A stretch of DNA of 64,000 bases from Caulobacter segnis (GTDB lineage: Bacteria; Pseudomonadota; Alphaproteobacteria; Caulobacterales; Caulobacteraceae). The DNA is taken from contig NZ_CP096040.1 of the NCBI RefSeq assembly GCF_023935105.1, positions 4,135,001 through 4,199,000 on the forward strand, read 5' to 3'. The translations under genes and the position numbers were made by a program. Positions within the stretch are counted from its first letter, which is position 1, and each line of letters opens with the position of its first letter. The notes under the pieces were generated by a model. The model worked only from the letters and a program-made list of their open reading frames with translations, did no database searches and was not told where the DNA came from. This document shows positions 1 through 11,217 of the stretch, in pieces.

Positions 1-330
1 GCCATGACGGAGCGCCGCAAGCCCGAAAGGATTCGATTGAGGCTGCGGAACTTAGCGGTCCACTTTCCGAAACGCAAGCCCCGAAGGCCAAGGTTTCGTC
101 CGGCGGGCCGTGGCCCCGAAGCGAGGGGCGGCTTCTAGAGGTCGATTTCCCACCTCGCAAGCAGGGAATCTCGATTCCATCCCCAGACGGCCCATTCCCC
201 TGTGCATGAACGGCGTCACATGGACCCTTGCATAGAGGCCGCGCCTCCCTCAGAAGGCTGAGCACTCCACGAAGCGTCGCCTGGGCGTGGCGCTTATATA
301 AGGTGACCCATCCAAAGGTAGCTGGCGTCC
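1..330. other. Left-edge intergenic region without a supportable gene
   Basis: No reading frame here has plausible coding character or a good ribosome binding site. The stretch holds a small dyad, GGAATC-TC-GATTCC at 165-178, and an AT-rich TATATA at 295-300 about 30 bases before the Rrf2 gene that could be part of its promoter. The reverse complement has an ATG at 5-3, so a leftward gene could begin at the window edge, but nothing more can be seen of it. Confidence 0.5.
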
Positions 331-762
331 ATGTTGTCCCAGAAGGCGCGCTACGCTCTGCGCGCGATGATCGAACTGGCCCGCGAAGACGGTCAGGTCA
401 CCGCCGGCGAACTGGCCGAACGCGCCGACGCTCCGCGCAAGTTCCTGGAAGCCATTCTGCTGTCGCTGTCGCGCGAAGGCCTGGTGGTCAGCCGGCGAGG
501 CAAGTTCGGCGGCTATGTTCTGGGTCGTCCGGCGGAGCAGATCAGCTTCGCCGAGATCATCCGTCTGGTCGACGGCCCCCTGGCCCTGACCCCCTGCGTC
601 AGCCGCACGGCGTTCCGCCGCTGCGAGGACTGTCGCGACCTGGCGACCTGCGCCTTGCGCGAAGCCTTGCTGCGCGCGCGCGACGCCACGGCCGCGGTGC
701 TGGAAGGCTACAGCGTCGCCGACGCAGCCCAGGGCGCGGGCGCAGAGCTGATAGAGGGCTGA
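331..762 (+). CDS. Rrf2 family transcriptional regulator
   Basis: This 143-residue protein has the Rrf2 layout: an N-terminal winged helix-turn-helix (residues 1-75, starting MLSQKARYALRAMIELA) and a C-terminal helix preceded by cysteines. Four cysteines lie in the segment PCVSRTAFRRCEDCRDLATC, spaced C-x8-C-x2-C-x5-C. Rrf2 relatives such as IscR, NsrR and RirA use three cysteines here to hold an iron-sulfur cluster, so a redox, NO or iron sensing role is a reasonable inference, though the spacing is not identical to any of those. The gene stands alone, so its targets are unknown. It faces the CBS-domain gene, with a strong hairpin between the two ends. The start is supported by AAAGGTAG upstream and by the conserved N-terminus. 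Confidence 0.9.
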   Translation: MLSQKARYALRAMIELAREDGQVTAGELAERADAPRKFLEAILLSLSREGLVVSRRGKFGGYVLGRPAEQISFAEIIRLVDGPLALTPCVSRTAFRRCEDCRDLATCALREALLRARDATAAVLEGYSVADAAQGAGAELIEG

Positions 763-791
763 TCGCTCTCTCTATAGAGACGCCCCTTCAC

Positions 792-831
792 GTGATCCTC
801 GCTCAAGCAGCGAAGCGATAGCGAGGATCAC
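792..831. terminator. Hairpin between convergent genes
   Basis: A perfect 12-bp stem, GTGATCCTCGCT (792-803) with AGCGAGGATCAC (820-831), closes a 16-nt loop in the 79-bp gap between the Rrf2 and CBS genes. There is no T tract on either side, so it is terminator-like or an mRNA 3'-end stabiliser rather than a classic intrinsic terminator. By position it could serve both strands. Confidence 0.55.
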
Positions 832-841
832 ACGGCGTGCG

Positions 842-1273
842 TCAGCCCGCCGCGATATAAGCCTTGAGGCCGTCGGCCTCGGCCTGGGTCTCGCTGATCT
901 TGTACTTCACCAGGTCGCCGATCGAGACGATCCCGGCCAGGCGTTCGCCCTTCACCACCGGCAGGTGGCGGATGCGTCGGTCGGTCATGCGCTCAAGCAG
1001 GACATCGATCGACTCGTCCGGCTGGGCGAAGACGACGCTGGACGTCATGCATCCGGCGATCGGCTTGGACAGGGCCGAGGCCCCTTCCTTGGCGATGACC
1101 CGGACGATGTCGCGTTCGGAAAGAATCCCGACCACCGCCTCCTTGTCGTCGACCACCACCATGGCCCCGACACGCCTTGTATGAAGCAACGCCGCCGCGG
1201 CGCCGACGGTCTCCTGCGGGGAGGCCGTGAACACGAGATCGCCCTTGTCCTTGAGGATCTGAGAAACCAGCAC
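842..1273 (-). CDS. CBS-domain pair protein
   Basis: The 143 residues are almost entirely two tandem CBS domains (about residues 10-60 and 75-130), recognisable from the repeated pattern of a short beta-strand, VGAMVVVDDKEAVVGILSERD and then RHLPVVKGERLAGIVSIGD. CBS pairs bind adenosyl ligands (AMP, ATP, SAM) and usually regulate a partner enzyme or channel. No effector domain is fused here, so it acts in trans or as a stand-alone sensor. Single-copy proteins of this size are common in alphaproteobacteria with no assigned role. It lies just downstream of the rhomboid gene on the same strand, 54 bp apart, and may be cotranscribed. Confidence 0.88.
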   Translation of the reverse strand: MLVSQILKDKGDLVFTASPQETVGAAAALLHTRRVGAMVVVDDKEAVVGILSERDIVRVIAKEGASALSKPIAGCMTSSVVFAQPDESIDVLLERMTDRRIRHLPVVKGERLAGIVSIGDLVKYKISETQAEADGLKAYIAAG

Positions 1274-1327
1274 TGCGCTTCTCCCTTGTTCTTTAGGGAA
1301 CGAGGGTCTCGCAAAGCGGCGACTTGA

Positions 1328-1978
1328 TCAATGGGGATCGATCGTCCGCGACGACGGACCGGCCCAGCGCGCGAACGGTCTGATCAGCAGGACGCCGACG
1401 ACGAAGCCCACGAGATGCGCTTCCCAGGCCACCGCGCCGGTTCCCATGGTCAAGAGCCCGCCGGCCACGGCCATGACCAGATTGACCACCAGCCATCCCA
1501 GGCCCAGCGAGATCACGCGCGGCCCCAGGATCGGTCCGACCTGTCCCGGATAGTCCATGGTCCGGGCCGCCGCGCCCATCAGCCCGGAGATCGCGCCCGA
1601 GGCGCCGATCACCGCGCCGGCTGAGTCCGGATGGATGGCCGCGTAACCAACGCCCGACAGCGCGCCGCACGCCAGATAGAACAGCCAGAAGATCGCCCCT
1701 CCCCGGCCGTTCAGCCCCAGCAGCCGCGCCACCGGCGCGCCGAAGGCCAGGGCGAAGGCGGCGTTCATCACGGCGTGGACCCAGCCGCCATGCACGAACA
1801 TCATGGTGATCGCGCCGGTCCAGCGGCCGGCCCAGAACTCGCGCGGGATCAGGGCCAGGGACTCGATCGTCGCGTCGCCGGCCTTCAGCAGGAGGACATG
1901 CGGCACGATCACGGCCGCCGCCGCCAGCAGGGCCGGCCAGGGGGCGTTGAAGATCGGCTCGGGACGCTGGTCGGTCAT
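1328..1978 (-). CDS. Rhomboid family intramembrane serine protease
   Basis: This 216-residue membrane protein carries the rhomboid active-site signature. The catalytic serine sits in GASGAISG (about Ser127), the catalytic histidine in EAHLVGF (about His188), and the oxyanion-side HGGWVHAVMN motif is near residues 63-72. About six hydrophobic segments are visible, the usual bacterial core. Rhomboids cut transmembrane substrates inside the inner membrane. The substrate cannot be told from the sequence. The gene precedes the CBS-domain gene on the same strand. Confidence 0.92.
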   Translation of the reverse strand: MTDQRPEPIFNAPWPALLAAAAVIVPHVLLLKAGDATIESLALIPREFWAGRWTGAITMMFVHGGWVHAVMNAAFALAFGAPVARLLGLNGRGGAIFWLFYLACGALSGVGYAAIHPDSAGAVIGASGAISGLMGAAARTMDYPGQVGPILGPRVISLGLGWLVVNLVMAVAGGLLTMGTGAVAWEAHLVGFVVGVLLIRPFARWAGPSSRTIDPH

Positions 1979-2099
1979 GGCCCCTATCTAGGGTCTTTCG
2001 CGACGATTCGGACCACGGCCGCGCGCCGGGTCCCTTTTTCTTGGCGATCCGAGCTTCACGGCGCCCCGACGACGATGGGCGGGATCGTCCCGAGGGCGT

Positions 2100-2738
2100 T
2101 CAGTCCGCGCCCGCGAACAGGATCAGGTTTCCGTCCGGATCGCCGACGATGAAGGTGCGCGCCCCCCAGGGCTCCGCCCGCAACGTCTGATGAAAGCTCA
2201 CGCCGGCGTTCTGGAATTCCAGGAACAGCGGCTTGGCGTCGGCGAGCGTCAGGGTCGCGGACAGGGCGTCCGGTTCGCGCGCGCGGAAGTCCTCGGTGAA
2301 CACGGGGCTCTCGACCCGACGCAGGTTCAGTTTCGCGCCGTCGCGCGCGACCTGGGCGTAGAAGACGGGGTCGCCCGAGACGAACACGCGACGGAAACCG
2401 AGCTTCTCTTCATAGAACGCGAGCGCACGCGCCATGTCGGACACGAAGAGCTGCGGTTCGGCGGTGATGAGTGTCGCGCCTGACGCGGACGCGGTGTTTG
2501 CCATCGGCATGGATGAAAGGCCCTGTTTGAGCGCCAGCCAGCTCTCGAACCCCGATTTCCTTGCGACGAGATCCTGGGCGTCCTTCAACTTGAAGGGCGC
2601 GGCCAGGATCTCGTGATCCGACAGGTCGCGATAACGCGGCAGCAGCGACCTGATCTGGCTCGCGACCGGGAAATACCGTTCACGATGCCAGCGAAGGTGG
2701 AGCTTGGCCTGTTTCCGCAGATTTTCGAGATTCAGCAT
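2100..2738 (-). CDS. VOC (glyoxalase/bleomycin-resistance fold) family protein with helical N-terminal extension
   Basis: Residues about 85-212 form one VOC module, from the segment that begins TLITAEPQLFVSDMARALAF to WGARTFIVGDPDGNLILFAG. This is the beta-alpha-beta-beta-beta arrangement of glyoxalase I-like and antibiotic-resistance proteins. The first 75 residues are a charged helical region that looks like the short N-terminal domain of some alphaproteobacterial ankyrin or VOC proteins. Catalytic metal ligands are not clear enough to assign a reaction. It is a single gene between the rhomboid and a hybrid kinase, all on the minus strand. Confidence 0.85.
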   Translation of the reverse strand: MLNLENLRKQAKLHLRWHRERYFPVASQIRSLLPRYRDLSDHEILAAPFKLKDAQDLVARKSGFESWLALKQGLSSMPMANTASASGATLITAEPQLFVSDMARALAFYEEKLGFRRVFVSGDPVFYAQVARDGAKLNLRRVESPVFTEDFRAREPDALSATLTLADAKPLFLEFQNAGVSFHQTLRAEPWGARTFIVGDPDGNLILFAGAD

Positions 2739-2869
2739 GGGCGCGTTACGATCGAGGTGTCGTAGGCGGGCTTGGCCCTTCCGGTCTCTGACCGATGCGC
2801 CCTACAGCAACTCCTGAAGTCTATGGCCGCGCATTTCGCGGGTCAACGTCCGCGATGGGCCCCACATTC

Positions 2870-4780
2870 CTAGGCCCGCTCGGCCGGCGCGGACCGGCCG
2901 TCGAAACGGCCTTCGCTCCAGAGCGCGACCTTCAGCAGCAGTTCACGCGGGCTGATCGGCTTGCCCACGTGGTCGTCCATGCCGCTGGCGCGATAGAAGG
3001 CGATCTGGTCGGGCAGGACGTTGGCGGTCAGGGCGATGATCGGTGTCGCCGCGGCCTCGCCCGCCAGGCCTCGGATCGCGCGGGTGGCGGCCAGGCCGTC
3101 CATGCGGGGCATCCGCACATCCATCAGGACCAGGTCGTAACCGCCCGAGGCGGCCGCCTCGACGGCGGCATGACCATCGGCCACCACGTCGACCTCATGG
3201 CCCATGGCGCGGATCAGGGTTCCGATCAGCTCGCGATTGGCCTCATTGTCGTCGGCGACTAGCAGCTTCAGCGGCCGGGCGAGCGCTTGCGCCTCCTCGG
3301 CCTCGGCCTGTTCGGGGGGGACGGCCAGCGGCAGGTCCAGCACGCACCAGAAGCGCGCGCCTTGCCCGGCGATACTGTCGACGCCAATCTCTCCGCCCAT
3401 CAGCTCGACGATCTCCTTGCTGATCGCCAGGCCAAGCCCGGTCCCGCCGAACTTGCGCGAAACCTCCGGTCCCGCTTGGGCGAAACGGTCGAAGACCGTG
3501 TCCAGCATGGCCGCCGGCACGCCGACGCCGGTGTCCGACACGGCCAGTTCGAGACGCGCGAAGCCGGGCGCGGCGCCATCCCGATGCTTGACGCCGAGGG
3601 TCACCGAGCCCGTCCCCGTGAACTTGACGGCGTTGCCCAGGAAATTGACCAGCACCTGGCGCAGGCGATCTCCATCGCCCTCCAGCCATTCGGGACAGGT
3701 CGGGTCGACGCGCAGGCTCAGGTCCAGACCCTTGGCCAGGGCCTGGGCCTCGAACATGCCGGCCACCTTGTTCAACAGCGTCCGCAACGCGAACGGCCGG
3801 CGGTCCAGGTCAACGCCGCCCGCCTCCAGCTTGGCGAAGTCGAGGACGTCGTTCAGCGTCTCCAGCAGCACCGTCCCGGCGTCGTGGATGCGGCCCAGGC
3901 GTCGCTGTTGCTCGCCGTTCAGCGGCGAGGCCGCCAGCAGATCGGTGAAGCCCAGGATGCTGGTCAGCGGCGTGCGCAGCTCGTGGGACATGTTGGCCAG
4001 GAAATCCTGGCGCGCCGCCATGGCCGCCTCGGCCCGCTCGCGCGCGTCGGCCAGGGCCGACTGGGCCTCGACCTCTTCGGTGATGTCGGTCTCGTTGACC
4101 AGCACGCACAGCTCGCCGGTGACGGGATCGGGGGTGCGGCGGGCGGTCAGGCCGTGCCAGCGCTCGCCCTCGAGGGTGATCACCCGGTAGGCGCCCTCGA
4201 CCGCCTCGCCGGCCAGGGCCGAACTCCACAGCGCGCCGGCGGCGTCGCCATTGGCGAAGATATCGACGAACCGCACGGTCTCGCCTGGATAGGCGGCCAG
4301 GGACGCGGGATTGCCGAACACGCGGAAGCCATCGGCGTCATAGAGGGAGACGAGAGCACTGGTGTGTCGCAGCGCCTCGATGGCGCGTTGCTGCTCGGCC
4401 TCGGTCTCGATCCGCGCGCCTTCGAACAGCATGGCGTGACCACCGCCCGGCAGGGCGATGCGCGAAATGGCCGTCTGGACGACGACGGGCACGCCGTTCG
4501 GATAGAAGGTCCAACGCTCCTCGACAGACGCCCCGCCCTCGATGCGGCCGGCGATGTCGTCCATGCGCGTGCGCACGGCGGTCGACTGGTCGGCGAAGTC
4601 CCGCGCCAACAGCTCTTCCAGCGTCTCCGCGCCCCACAGGTCCAGCGCCGCGCGGTTCGCATAGACCTTGCGCTTGCGGGCGTCGTCGAACACCCAGATC
4701 GGCCGGCGCAATTGATCGAAACCCAGGCCCAGAAGGCCGGGAATATCAGAAGCAGCAATCTTCTCCGGGCTCGACGTCAA
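2870..4780 (-). CDS. Hybrid sensor histidine kinase with PAS input and C-terminal receiver
   Basis: The 636-residue protein reads in order: PAS-like sensing domains (about 15-125 and 130-240), a dimerisation/phosphoacceptor domain with the H-box FLANMSHELRTPLTS (about residue 265), an ATPase domain with N box (NFLGNAVKFTG) and G boxes (DTGVGVP, GTGLGL), and a receiver with acceptor Asp in LVLMDVRMPRMDG (about residue 555). There are no transmembrane segments, so it is cytoplasmic. The receiver suggests phosphorelay through a separate histidine phosphotransferase or use as a phosphate sink. No response regulator or phosphotransferase lies next to it. It is divergent from the ABC-F gene. Confidence 0.93.
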   Translation of the reverse strand: MTSSPEKIAASDIPGLLGLGFDQLRRPIWVFDDARKRKVYANRAALDLWGAETLEELLARDFADQSTAVRTRMDDIAGRIEGGASVEERWTFYPNGVPVVVQTAISRIALPGGGHAMLFEGARIETEAEQQRAIEALRHTSALVSLYDADGFRVFGNPASLAAYPGETVRFVDIFANGDAAGALWSSALAGEAVEGAYRVITLEGERWHGLTARRTPDPVTGELCVLVNETDITEEVEAQSALADARERAEAAMAARQDFLANMSHELRTPLTSILGFTDLLAASPLNGEQQRRLGRIHDAGTVLLETLNDVLDFAKLEAGGVDLDRRPFALRTLLNKVAGMFEAQALAKGLDLSLRVDPTCPEWLEGDGDRLRQVLVNFLGNAVKFTGTGSVTLGVKHRDGAAPGFARLELAVSDTGVGVPAAMLDTVFDRFAQAGPEVSRKFGGTGLGLAISKEIVELMGGEIGVDSIAGQGARFWCVLDLPLAVPPEQAEAEEAQALARPLKLLVADDNEANRELIGTLIRAMGHEVDVVADGHAAVEAAASGGYDLVLMDVRMPRMDGLAATRAIRGLAGEAAATPIIALTANVLPDQIAFYRASGMDDHVGKPISPRELLLKVALWSEGRFDGRSAPAERA

Positions 4781-4986
4781 GGCGAGTACTTGTGCTCCGT
4801 CAGGTCAAGTTTGCAGCAGGCGCGCGCTTGGCGAGCCGTTAACAAGCCAAATTGTCGCCGTCGCGGACCAACGTTCCTCGACCGGACTCTCGTCAATCTG
4901 CGCCGTGATTTTGACGTTTCCTCGGCGCGTCGCCTGCTATACGCCCCACACCTCCGCGACATTCCGCCGCCTAGCTTCGAAGACCA

Positions 4987-6825
<1,839 letters not shown>

Positions 6826-7310
6826 AGCCTTTGGCATTCAGCATCCCGTCGGCCTCTACCCCGCTTCCCACCTCCCCCGCTTTTGCCGGGCGAGAGCGGA
6901 TTTGGCGTCGCTTTAAGGCCGAATGTCGATCCGCCCCAAGCCTGCGACAGAACGCCGCATAGCGGGCTCGCGAGCCGGCTTTGGCCCTTCTTTTTGGTCG
7001 CTTAGCGGTGGATCGCGCTACGCGGGCGTCCCCTTGAATTGTGAACGTGGCCATGCATTGTCAGCGCGTCACAACGTAAGCGCGATGAGAATACAATCGC
7101 TTAGGCGTCGGTGCGCGGCGGAGGCGTCCTGCGGCGAAACGACACAGAGGCCGGTAACCCGGCAACCGGGTCGCGCGCGTACGGATTGAAGGTGACGTCG
7201 TTCCGGCGATCAAGGCGCGCGGAGCGAAGCGAGTGGCGATGTGGTCGTTCGGCGCTTCCGCGTCTGGTCGCCGCATGCGCGCGCACGGCGTATTGGGGGA
7301 CGGAAACGGT
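6826..7310. other. 485-bp intergenic region before the MASE1 kinase
   Basis: No coding region is supported. At 6866-6877 there is a CACCTCCCCCGC stretch like the arm of the repeat element near 24.3 kb, probably a decayed copy. A short perfect palindrome GGCTCGCGAGCC near 6966 is followed by CTTCTTTTTGG, which may act as a weak terminator for the ABC-F gene. The remainder shows no recognisable RNA gene. Confidence 0.45.
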
Positions 7311-9395
7311 ATGCCGCACAGGCTGGCCGCACAGGAACGGAGACGGCAGGCCGCCTTGTTGCTGGGCCTGTCCGCCGCCGTCGTCGTCAGCCTGGCCTTC
7401 AGCGAATATCTGACCCGCACCGCCCTGGGCGTCGCCGCCTTCTGGCCCGCCAACGCCCTGCTGGCCGCCGGCCTGATCACCCTGACGGGATCGCGCGGCC
7501 TGTCCCTGACCATCGTCTTCGTGGTCTTCCATCTGATCGTCGACCTGCTGGTCGGCGACAGTCCCGTGCGGGCCCTGCTCTACACGGCGGTCGACACCGG
7601 CGAGGCCTTGGCCATCTGGGGCCTGTGCCAGAGGTTCTGGCGCGGAGCCCCGCGCATCCGCACGATGCGCTCGCTGGCGCTGCTGCCGGCCGTCACCACG
7701 CCGGTCGCGGCGATCGTCGCCCTGCTGGTCGCCTGGGTCCTGCATCTGGTCGACGGCGAACCGCTGGTGCGCGGCCTGACGGACTGGTTCCTGCGCTGCG
7801 CCCTGGGCATGGCCGTCGCTTTGCCCGCGACCCTGGTGCTGATCGACGCGGAGCATCGCCGCTCGTTCCACCGCCCCTGGCCTGAACAGCTGATGCTGCT
7901 GTTCGCGGTGTTCGCCGTGACCCTGCTGTGCGCCCACCCGGCGTCGGGCGCGCCGCCGTTCCTGATCTTCCCGATCGCCCTGGCCACCGCCTATCGTCTG
8001 GGAGCCCGCGGGGCAGCCATGGCCTCGGTGATCGTGGCCGTGGTCACCCTGCCGATCGCCATGTCCGGCGCCTCGCCGCGCTTCAACGCTATCCTGGGTC
8101 CCGTCGCCCAGGCGCGGACCATCCAGGTGTTCATCACGGTGCTGTTCTATACCAGCCTGGCCGCCGGCCTGGCCCTGGCCCAGCAGGATCGCCTCAAGCG
8201 CCTGTTGCTGCGTCGCGAACAGCTGACCCGCGCCGCCCGCAGCCGCGCCCTGGCCGCCACCGAGGCCAAGACCGAGTTCCTGGCCACCATGAGCCATGAG
8301 ATCCGCACGCCGCTGAATAGCGTGCTGGGCTTCGCCCAATTGCTGGCGACCCGTCAGGACCTGCCGCCGGACGTGCGCCGTCAGGTCAATCTGATCGACA
8401 GCGCCGGCGCGGCCCTGCTGACCGTGGTCAATGACATCCTGGACTTCTCGCGAGTCGAGACCGGCCAGATCGAACTGCTGCCCCAGCCGACCTCGGCCGC
8501 GGCCCTCCTTCGCGACACCGTGGCGATCATGGCCCCCGAGGCGCGCGCCAAGGGCCTGTCGCTGGACGTGGAGATCATCGATCCGGTCGACGCCCTGCAC
8601 GACCTGGACGCCGACCGCCTGCGCCAGGTGCTGATCAACCTCCTCAACAACGCCGTGAAGTTCACCGAGGAAGGCCGCATCGACGCGCGCCTGATCGTCG
8701 AGCCCGGCGACGTCGAGGACCGCCTGCGTTTCGAAATCATCGACACCGGTGTCGGCATCGACCTGGACAAGCAGTCCCTGCTGTTCCAGCGCTTCTCGCA
8801 GGCCGACAGTTCGGTGAGCCGGCTGCACGGCGGCGCGGGGCTTGGCTTGGCTATCTGCCGGGCCCTGGTCGAGGTGATGGGCGGCAGGATCGGCGCCGAC
8901 AGCGTGCCAGGACGCGGCTCGTGCTTCTGGGTCGAGCTGTCGGCCCCCACCGCCGAGCCGATCGTCGTTCCCGAACGGCCCAAGGCTTCGGCGCCCGGCG
9001 CGGCCAAGGTGCTGATCGTCGATGACCATCCGGTCAATCTGGAGATCGGCGAAGCGCTGCTGACCCTGGTCGGGTGCGAGGTCGACGTCGCCGAGAACGG
9101 TAAGCAGGCCGTCGAGAAGGCCACCAGCGGTCGCTACGACGTGATCCTGATGGACATCCACATGCCGCAGATGGACGGACTGCAGGCGACCAGGGCGATC
9201 AAGGCCCTGCGCGGCGAGGCCGGCAAGGTCCCGATCATCGCCATGAGCGCCGACGCCCTGCCCCGCCAGGTCGAGCGCTGCTACGCCGCCGGCATGGTCG
9301 ACCATATCGCCAAGCCCATTCAGCGCGATGTGCTGTACGCCAAGGTCGAACGCTGGATGAACCACGGGCGCGGCGCCGAGACAGCCTCTCTCTAA
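7311..9395 (+). CDS. MASE1-type membrane hybrid histidine kinase
   Basis: The N-terminal ~300 residues hold about eight hydrophobic segments in the MASE1 pattern, including FWPANALLAAGLI early on. A phosphoacceptor domain with FLATMSHEIRTPLNSVLGF follows, then an HATPase with NLLNNAVKF, DTGVGID and GAGLGLA, and a receiver with acceptor Asp in VILMDIHMPQMDG. MASE1 is an integral-membrane sensory domain whose ligand is generally unknown. An in-frame ATG exists at 7233, but I prefer the ATG at 7311 (694 residues) because it follows GGGGGACGG and places the first membrane segment near the terminus. No cognate regulator is adjacent, so it is an orphan. The next gene starts 74 bp downstream. Confidence 0.92.
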   Translation: MPHRLAAQERRRQAALLLGLSAAVVVSLAFSEYLTRTALGVAAFWPANALLAAGLITLTGSRGLSLTIVFVVFHLIVDLLVGDSPVRALLYTAVDTGEALAIWGLCQRFWRGAPRIRTMRSLALLPAVTTPVAAIVALLVAWVLHLVDGEPLVRGLTDWFLRCALGMAVALPATLVLIDAEHRRSFHRPWPEQLMLLFAVFAVTLLCAHPASGAPPFLIFPIALATAYRLGARGAAMASVIVAVVTLPIAMSGASPRFNAILGPVAQARTIQVFITVLFYTSLAAGLALAQQDRLKRLLLRREQLTRAARSRALAATEAKTEFLATMSHEIRTPLNSVLGFAQLLATRQDLPPDVRRQVNLIDSAGAALLTVVNDILDFSRVETGQIELLPQPTSAAALLRDTVAIMAPEARAKGLSLDVEIIDPVDALHDLDADRLRQVLINLLNNAVKFTEEGRIDARLIVEPGDVEDRLRFEIIDTGVGIDLDKQSLLFQRFSQADSSVSRLHGGAGLGLAICRALVEVMGGRIGADSVPGRGSCFWVELSAPTAEPIVVPERPKASAPGAAKVLIVDDHPVNLEIGEALLTLVGCEVDVAENGKQAVEKATSGRYDVILMDIHMPQMDGLQATRAIKALRGEAGKVPIIAMSADALPRQVERCYAAGMVDHIAKPIQRDVLYAKVERWMNHGRGAETASL

Positions 9396-9469
9396 CCCGT
9401 CTCGGGTTCTCGCTTGGAACTCTCCTCGCTCCCCCCTAACTTGACCGCGATCAAAGGGAGCCTCTTCCG

Positions 9470-10456
9470 ATGCAGCGCCGCGCTTTTGTCGCCCTGGCCG
9501 TCACGGCCCTGCTCGCCGCCTGTTCGCCCGCGAAGAAGGAGGCCACACCCGCTGGCGTCACCAAGCTGAAGCTGGCCACCGACTGGCGGGCCGAGGCCGA
9601 ACTGGGCGGCTACTACCAGGCGCTGGCGACAGGCGAGTACAAGAAGCGTGGCCTGGACGTCACCCTGATCCAGGGCGGGCCGGCCGTGAACGTGCCCCAG
9701 TTGCTGGCCACCGGCGCGGTCGACGTTGGCGTCGGCTCCAACAGCTTCATCGTCATGAACCTGGCCAAGGAGAACGCGCCGGTCAAAGCCGTGGCGGCCT
9801 TCATGCAGAAGGACCCGCAGGTCCTGATCGCCCACCCGGATCAAGGGATCAACGGCATCGCCGACATGAGGGGCCGGCCGATCCTGCTGTCCGACGCCTC
9901 GATCACCGCCTTCTGGGTCTGGCTGAAGGCCAAGTACCAGTTCACCGACGACCAGGTGCGCAAGTACAACTACTCGTCCGCGCCGTTCCTGGCCGACAAG
10001 CGGGTGATCCAGCAGGGCTACGCGACCAGCGAGCCGTACCTCATCGAGAAGGAAGGCAAGATCAAGCCGGCGGTCTTCCTGCTGGCCGACAGCGGCTATC
10101 CGGCCTACGGCTCGATGGCCCTGGTCCCCGACAGCCTGATCGCCAAGAATCCCGCGGCCGTGCAGGCCTTCGTCCAGGCGACGGCGGCGGGCTGGAAGTC
10201 CTATCTGTACGGCGATCCCAAGCCCGGCGACGCGGCGATCCTGAAGGACAATCCCGAGATGACCCAGGACGTCCTGGACCAGGCCCGCGAAAAGATGCGG
10301 TCCTACGGCATCGTCGGCAAGGACGGCGAGATCGGCCAGATGTCCGACGCCCGTTGGGCCGAGTTCTTCAAGGTCGCCTCGGAGCAGGGCGTCTATCCCA
10401 AGGCCATGGACTTCAAGAAGGCCTACACGCTGCAGTTTCTGCCCAAGGGCCAATGA
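9470..10456 (+). CDS. ABC transporter substrate-binding lipoprotein, NMT1/ThiY-SsuA class
   Basis: This 328-residue exported protein has a lipobox, LLAAC, with the lipidated Cys at residue 18. Its first mature motif, KLATDWRAEAELGGYYQAL, is typical of the NMT1/THI5-like binding proteins that carry sulfonates, nitrate, pyrimidine or flavin precursors. Those families cannot be separated by eye. The Trp and GGYYQA pattern leans toward the pyrimidine/riboflavin precursor branch, but no TPP or FMN riboswitch precedes it. It is the first gene of a three-gene importer operon: its stop overlaps the ATPase start (ATGA at 10453). Confidence 0.9.
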   Translation: MQRRAFVALAVTALLAACSPAKKEATPAGVTKLKLATDWRAEAELGGYYQALATGEYKKRGLDVTLIQGGPAVNVPQLLATGAVDVGVGSNSFIVMNLAKENAPVKAVAAFMQKDPQVLIAHPDQGINGIADMRGRPILLSDASITAFWVWLKAKYQFTDDQVRKYNYSSAPFLADKRVIQQGYATSEPYLIEKEGKIKPAVFLLADSGYPAYGSMALVPDSLIAKNPAAVQAFVQATAAGWKSYLYGDPKPGDAAILKDNPEMTQDVLDQAREKMRSYGIVGKDGEIGQMSDARWAEFFKVASEQGVYPKAMDFKKAYTLQFLPKGQ

Positions 10457-11217
10457 GTCCCTCAAGCAAAATGGAATATGTCGCCAGCCTGTCCGGCGTC
10501 GAGGTCGACTACGCCCGGGGACGCGCCTTGGGGCCTGTCGACCTGACCCTCGCGCCCGGCGAGATCGTCGCCCTGGTCGGACCGTCGGGCTGCGGCAAGT
10601 CCACGGCTCTGCGGCTGCTGGCCGGGCTTGAAGCGCCGACGCGCGGAAGCGTGACCCGCGCCGCCGGCAAGGGCGAGACCTCGGTCGTCTTCCAGTCCCA
10701 CACCCTGGCCCCGTGGCTGGCGGCGCGCGACAACGTCGCCCTGCCGCTGGAGCTGGCCGGCGTCGGCAAGCGCGAGGCCCTCGCCTCGGCCGACGAAGCG
10801 CTGCGCAAGGTCGGCCTTGGCCAAGCCCTGACCGCCCGCCCCGCCCAGCTGTCGGGCGGCATGGCCATGCGCGCCGCCCTGGCTCGCGCCCTGGTCACCC
10901 GGCCGCTCCTGCTGTTGCTGGACGAGCCTTTCGCGGCTCTCGACGAGATCACCCGCCGCGCCCTGGCCGATGACGTCCTGGCCTTGGCCGATGAACTGCG
11001 CCCCGCCGTCGTCTTCGTGACCCACAATGTCGAGGAGGCCGTCTACATGGCCCGCCGCGTGGTGGTCATGACCCCGGGTCCCGGCCGCATCGCCGGCGAG
11101 GTCGCCATCGACGGTCCGCTGGTCCGCCCGCCGGATTTCCGCTCGACCGAAGCCTTCCGCGCCGCCGTGGAGATGGTCTCTGGCCTGCTCGCGCGGGCGA
11201 CGGAGCGGGCGGCGTGA
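10453..11217 (+). CDS. ABC transporter ATP-binding protein, nitrate/sulfonate class
   Basis: A single ABC ATPase domain with Walker A GPSGCGKST, signature LSGGMAMR and Walker B LLLLDEPFAALD fills this 254-residue protein. The start chosen is the ATG of the ATGA overlap with the binding-protein gene, which indicates translational coupling; a second ATG at 10471 is possible. It energises import by the permease encoded next. The signature motif MAMRAALARAL differs slightly from the usual QRVA sequence, as often seen in this subfamily. Confidence 0.92.
   Translation: MSPSSKMEYVASLSGVEVDYARGRALGPVDLTLAPGEIVALVGPSGCGKSTALRLLAGLEAPTRGSVTRAAGKGETSVVFQSHTLAPWLAARDNVALPLELAGVGKREALASADEALRKVGLGQALTARPAQLSGGMAMRAALARALVTRPLLLLLDEPFAALDEITRRALADDVLALADELRPAVVFVTHNVEEAVYMARRVVVMTPGPGRIAGEVAIDGPLVRPPDFRSTEAFRAAVEMVSGLLARATERAA

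Noticed and set aside
7101-9365. Very long open frame on the minus strand through the MASE1 kinase
   Set aside because: It is antisense to a strongly supported hybrid kinase, has low-complexity Gln/Gly/Arg-rich translation and no recognisable domain. High-GC genes produce such frames by codon bias.
9396-9469. TPP or FMN riboswitch ahead of the ABC importer
   Set aside because: The gap is only 74 bp and has no CTGAGA core or other riboswitch feature; there is only a short AACCCG/CGGGTT hairpin.
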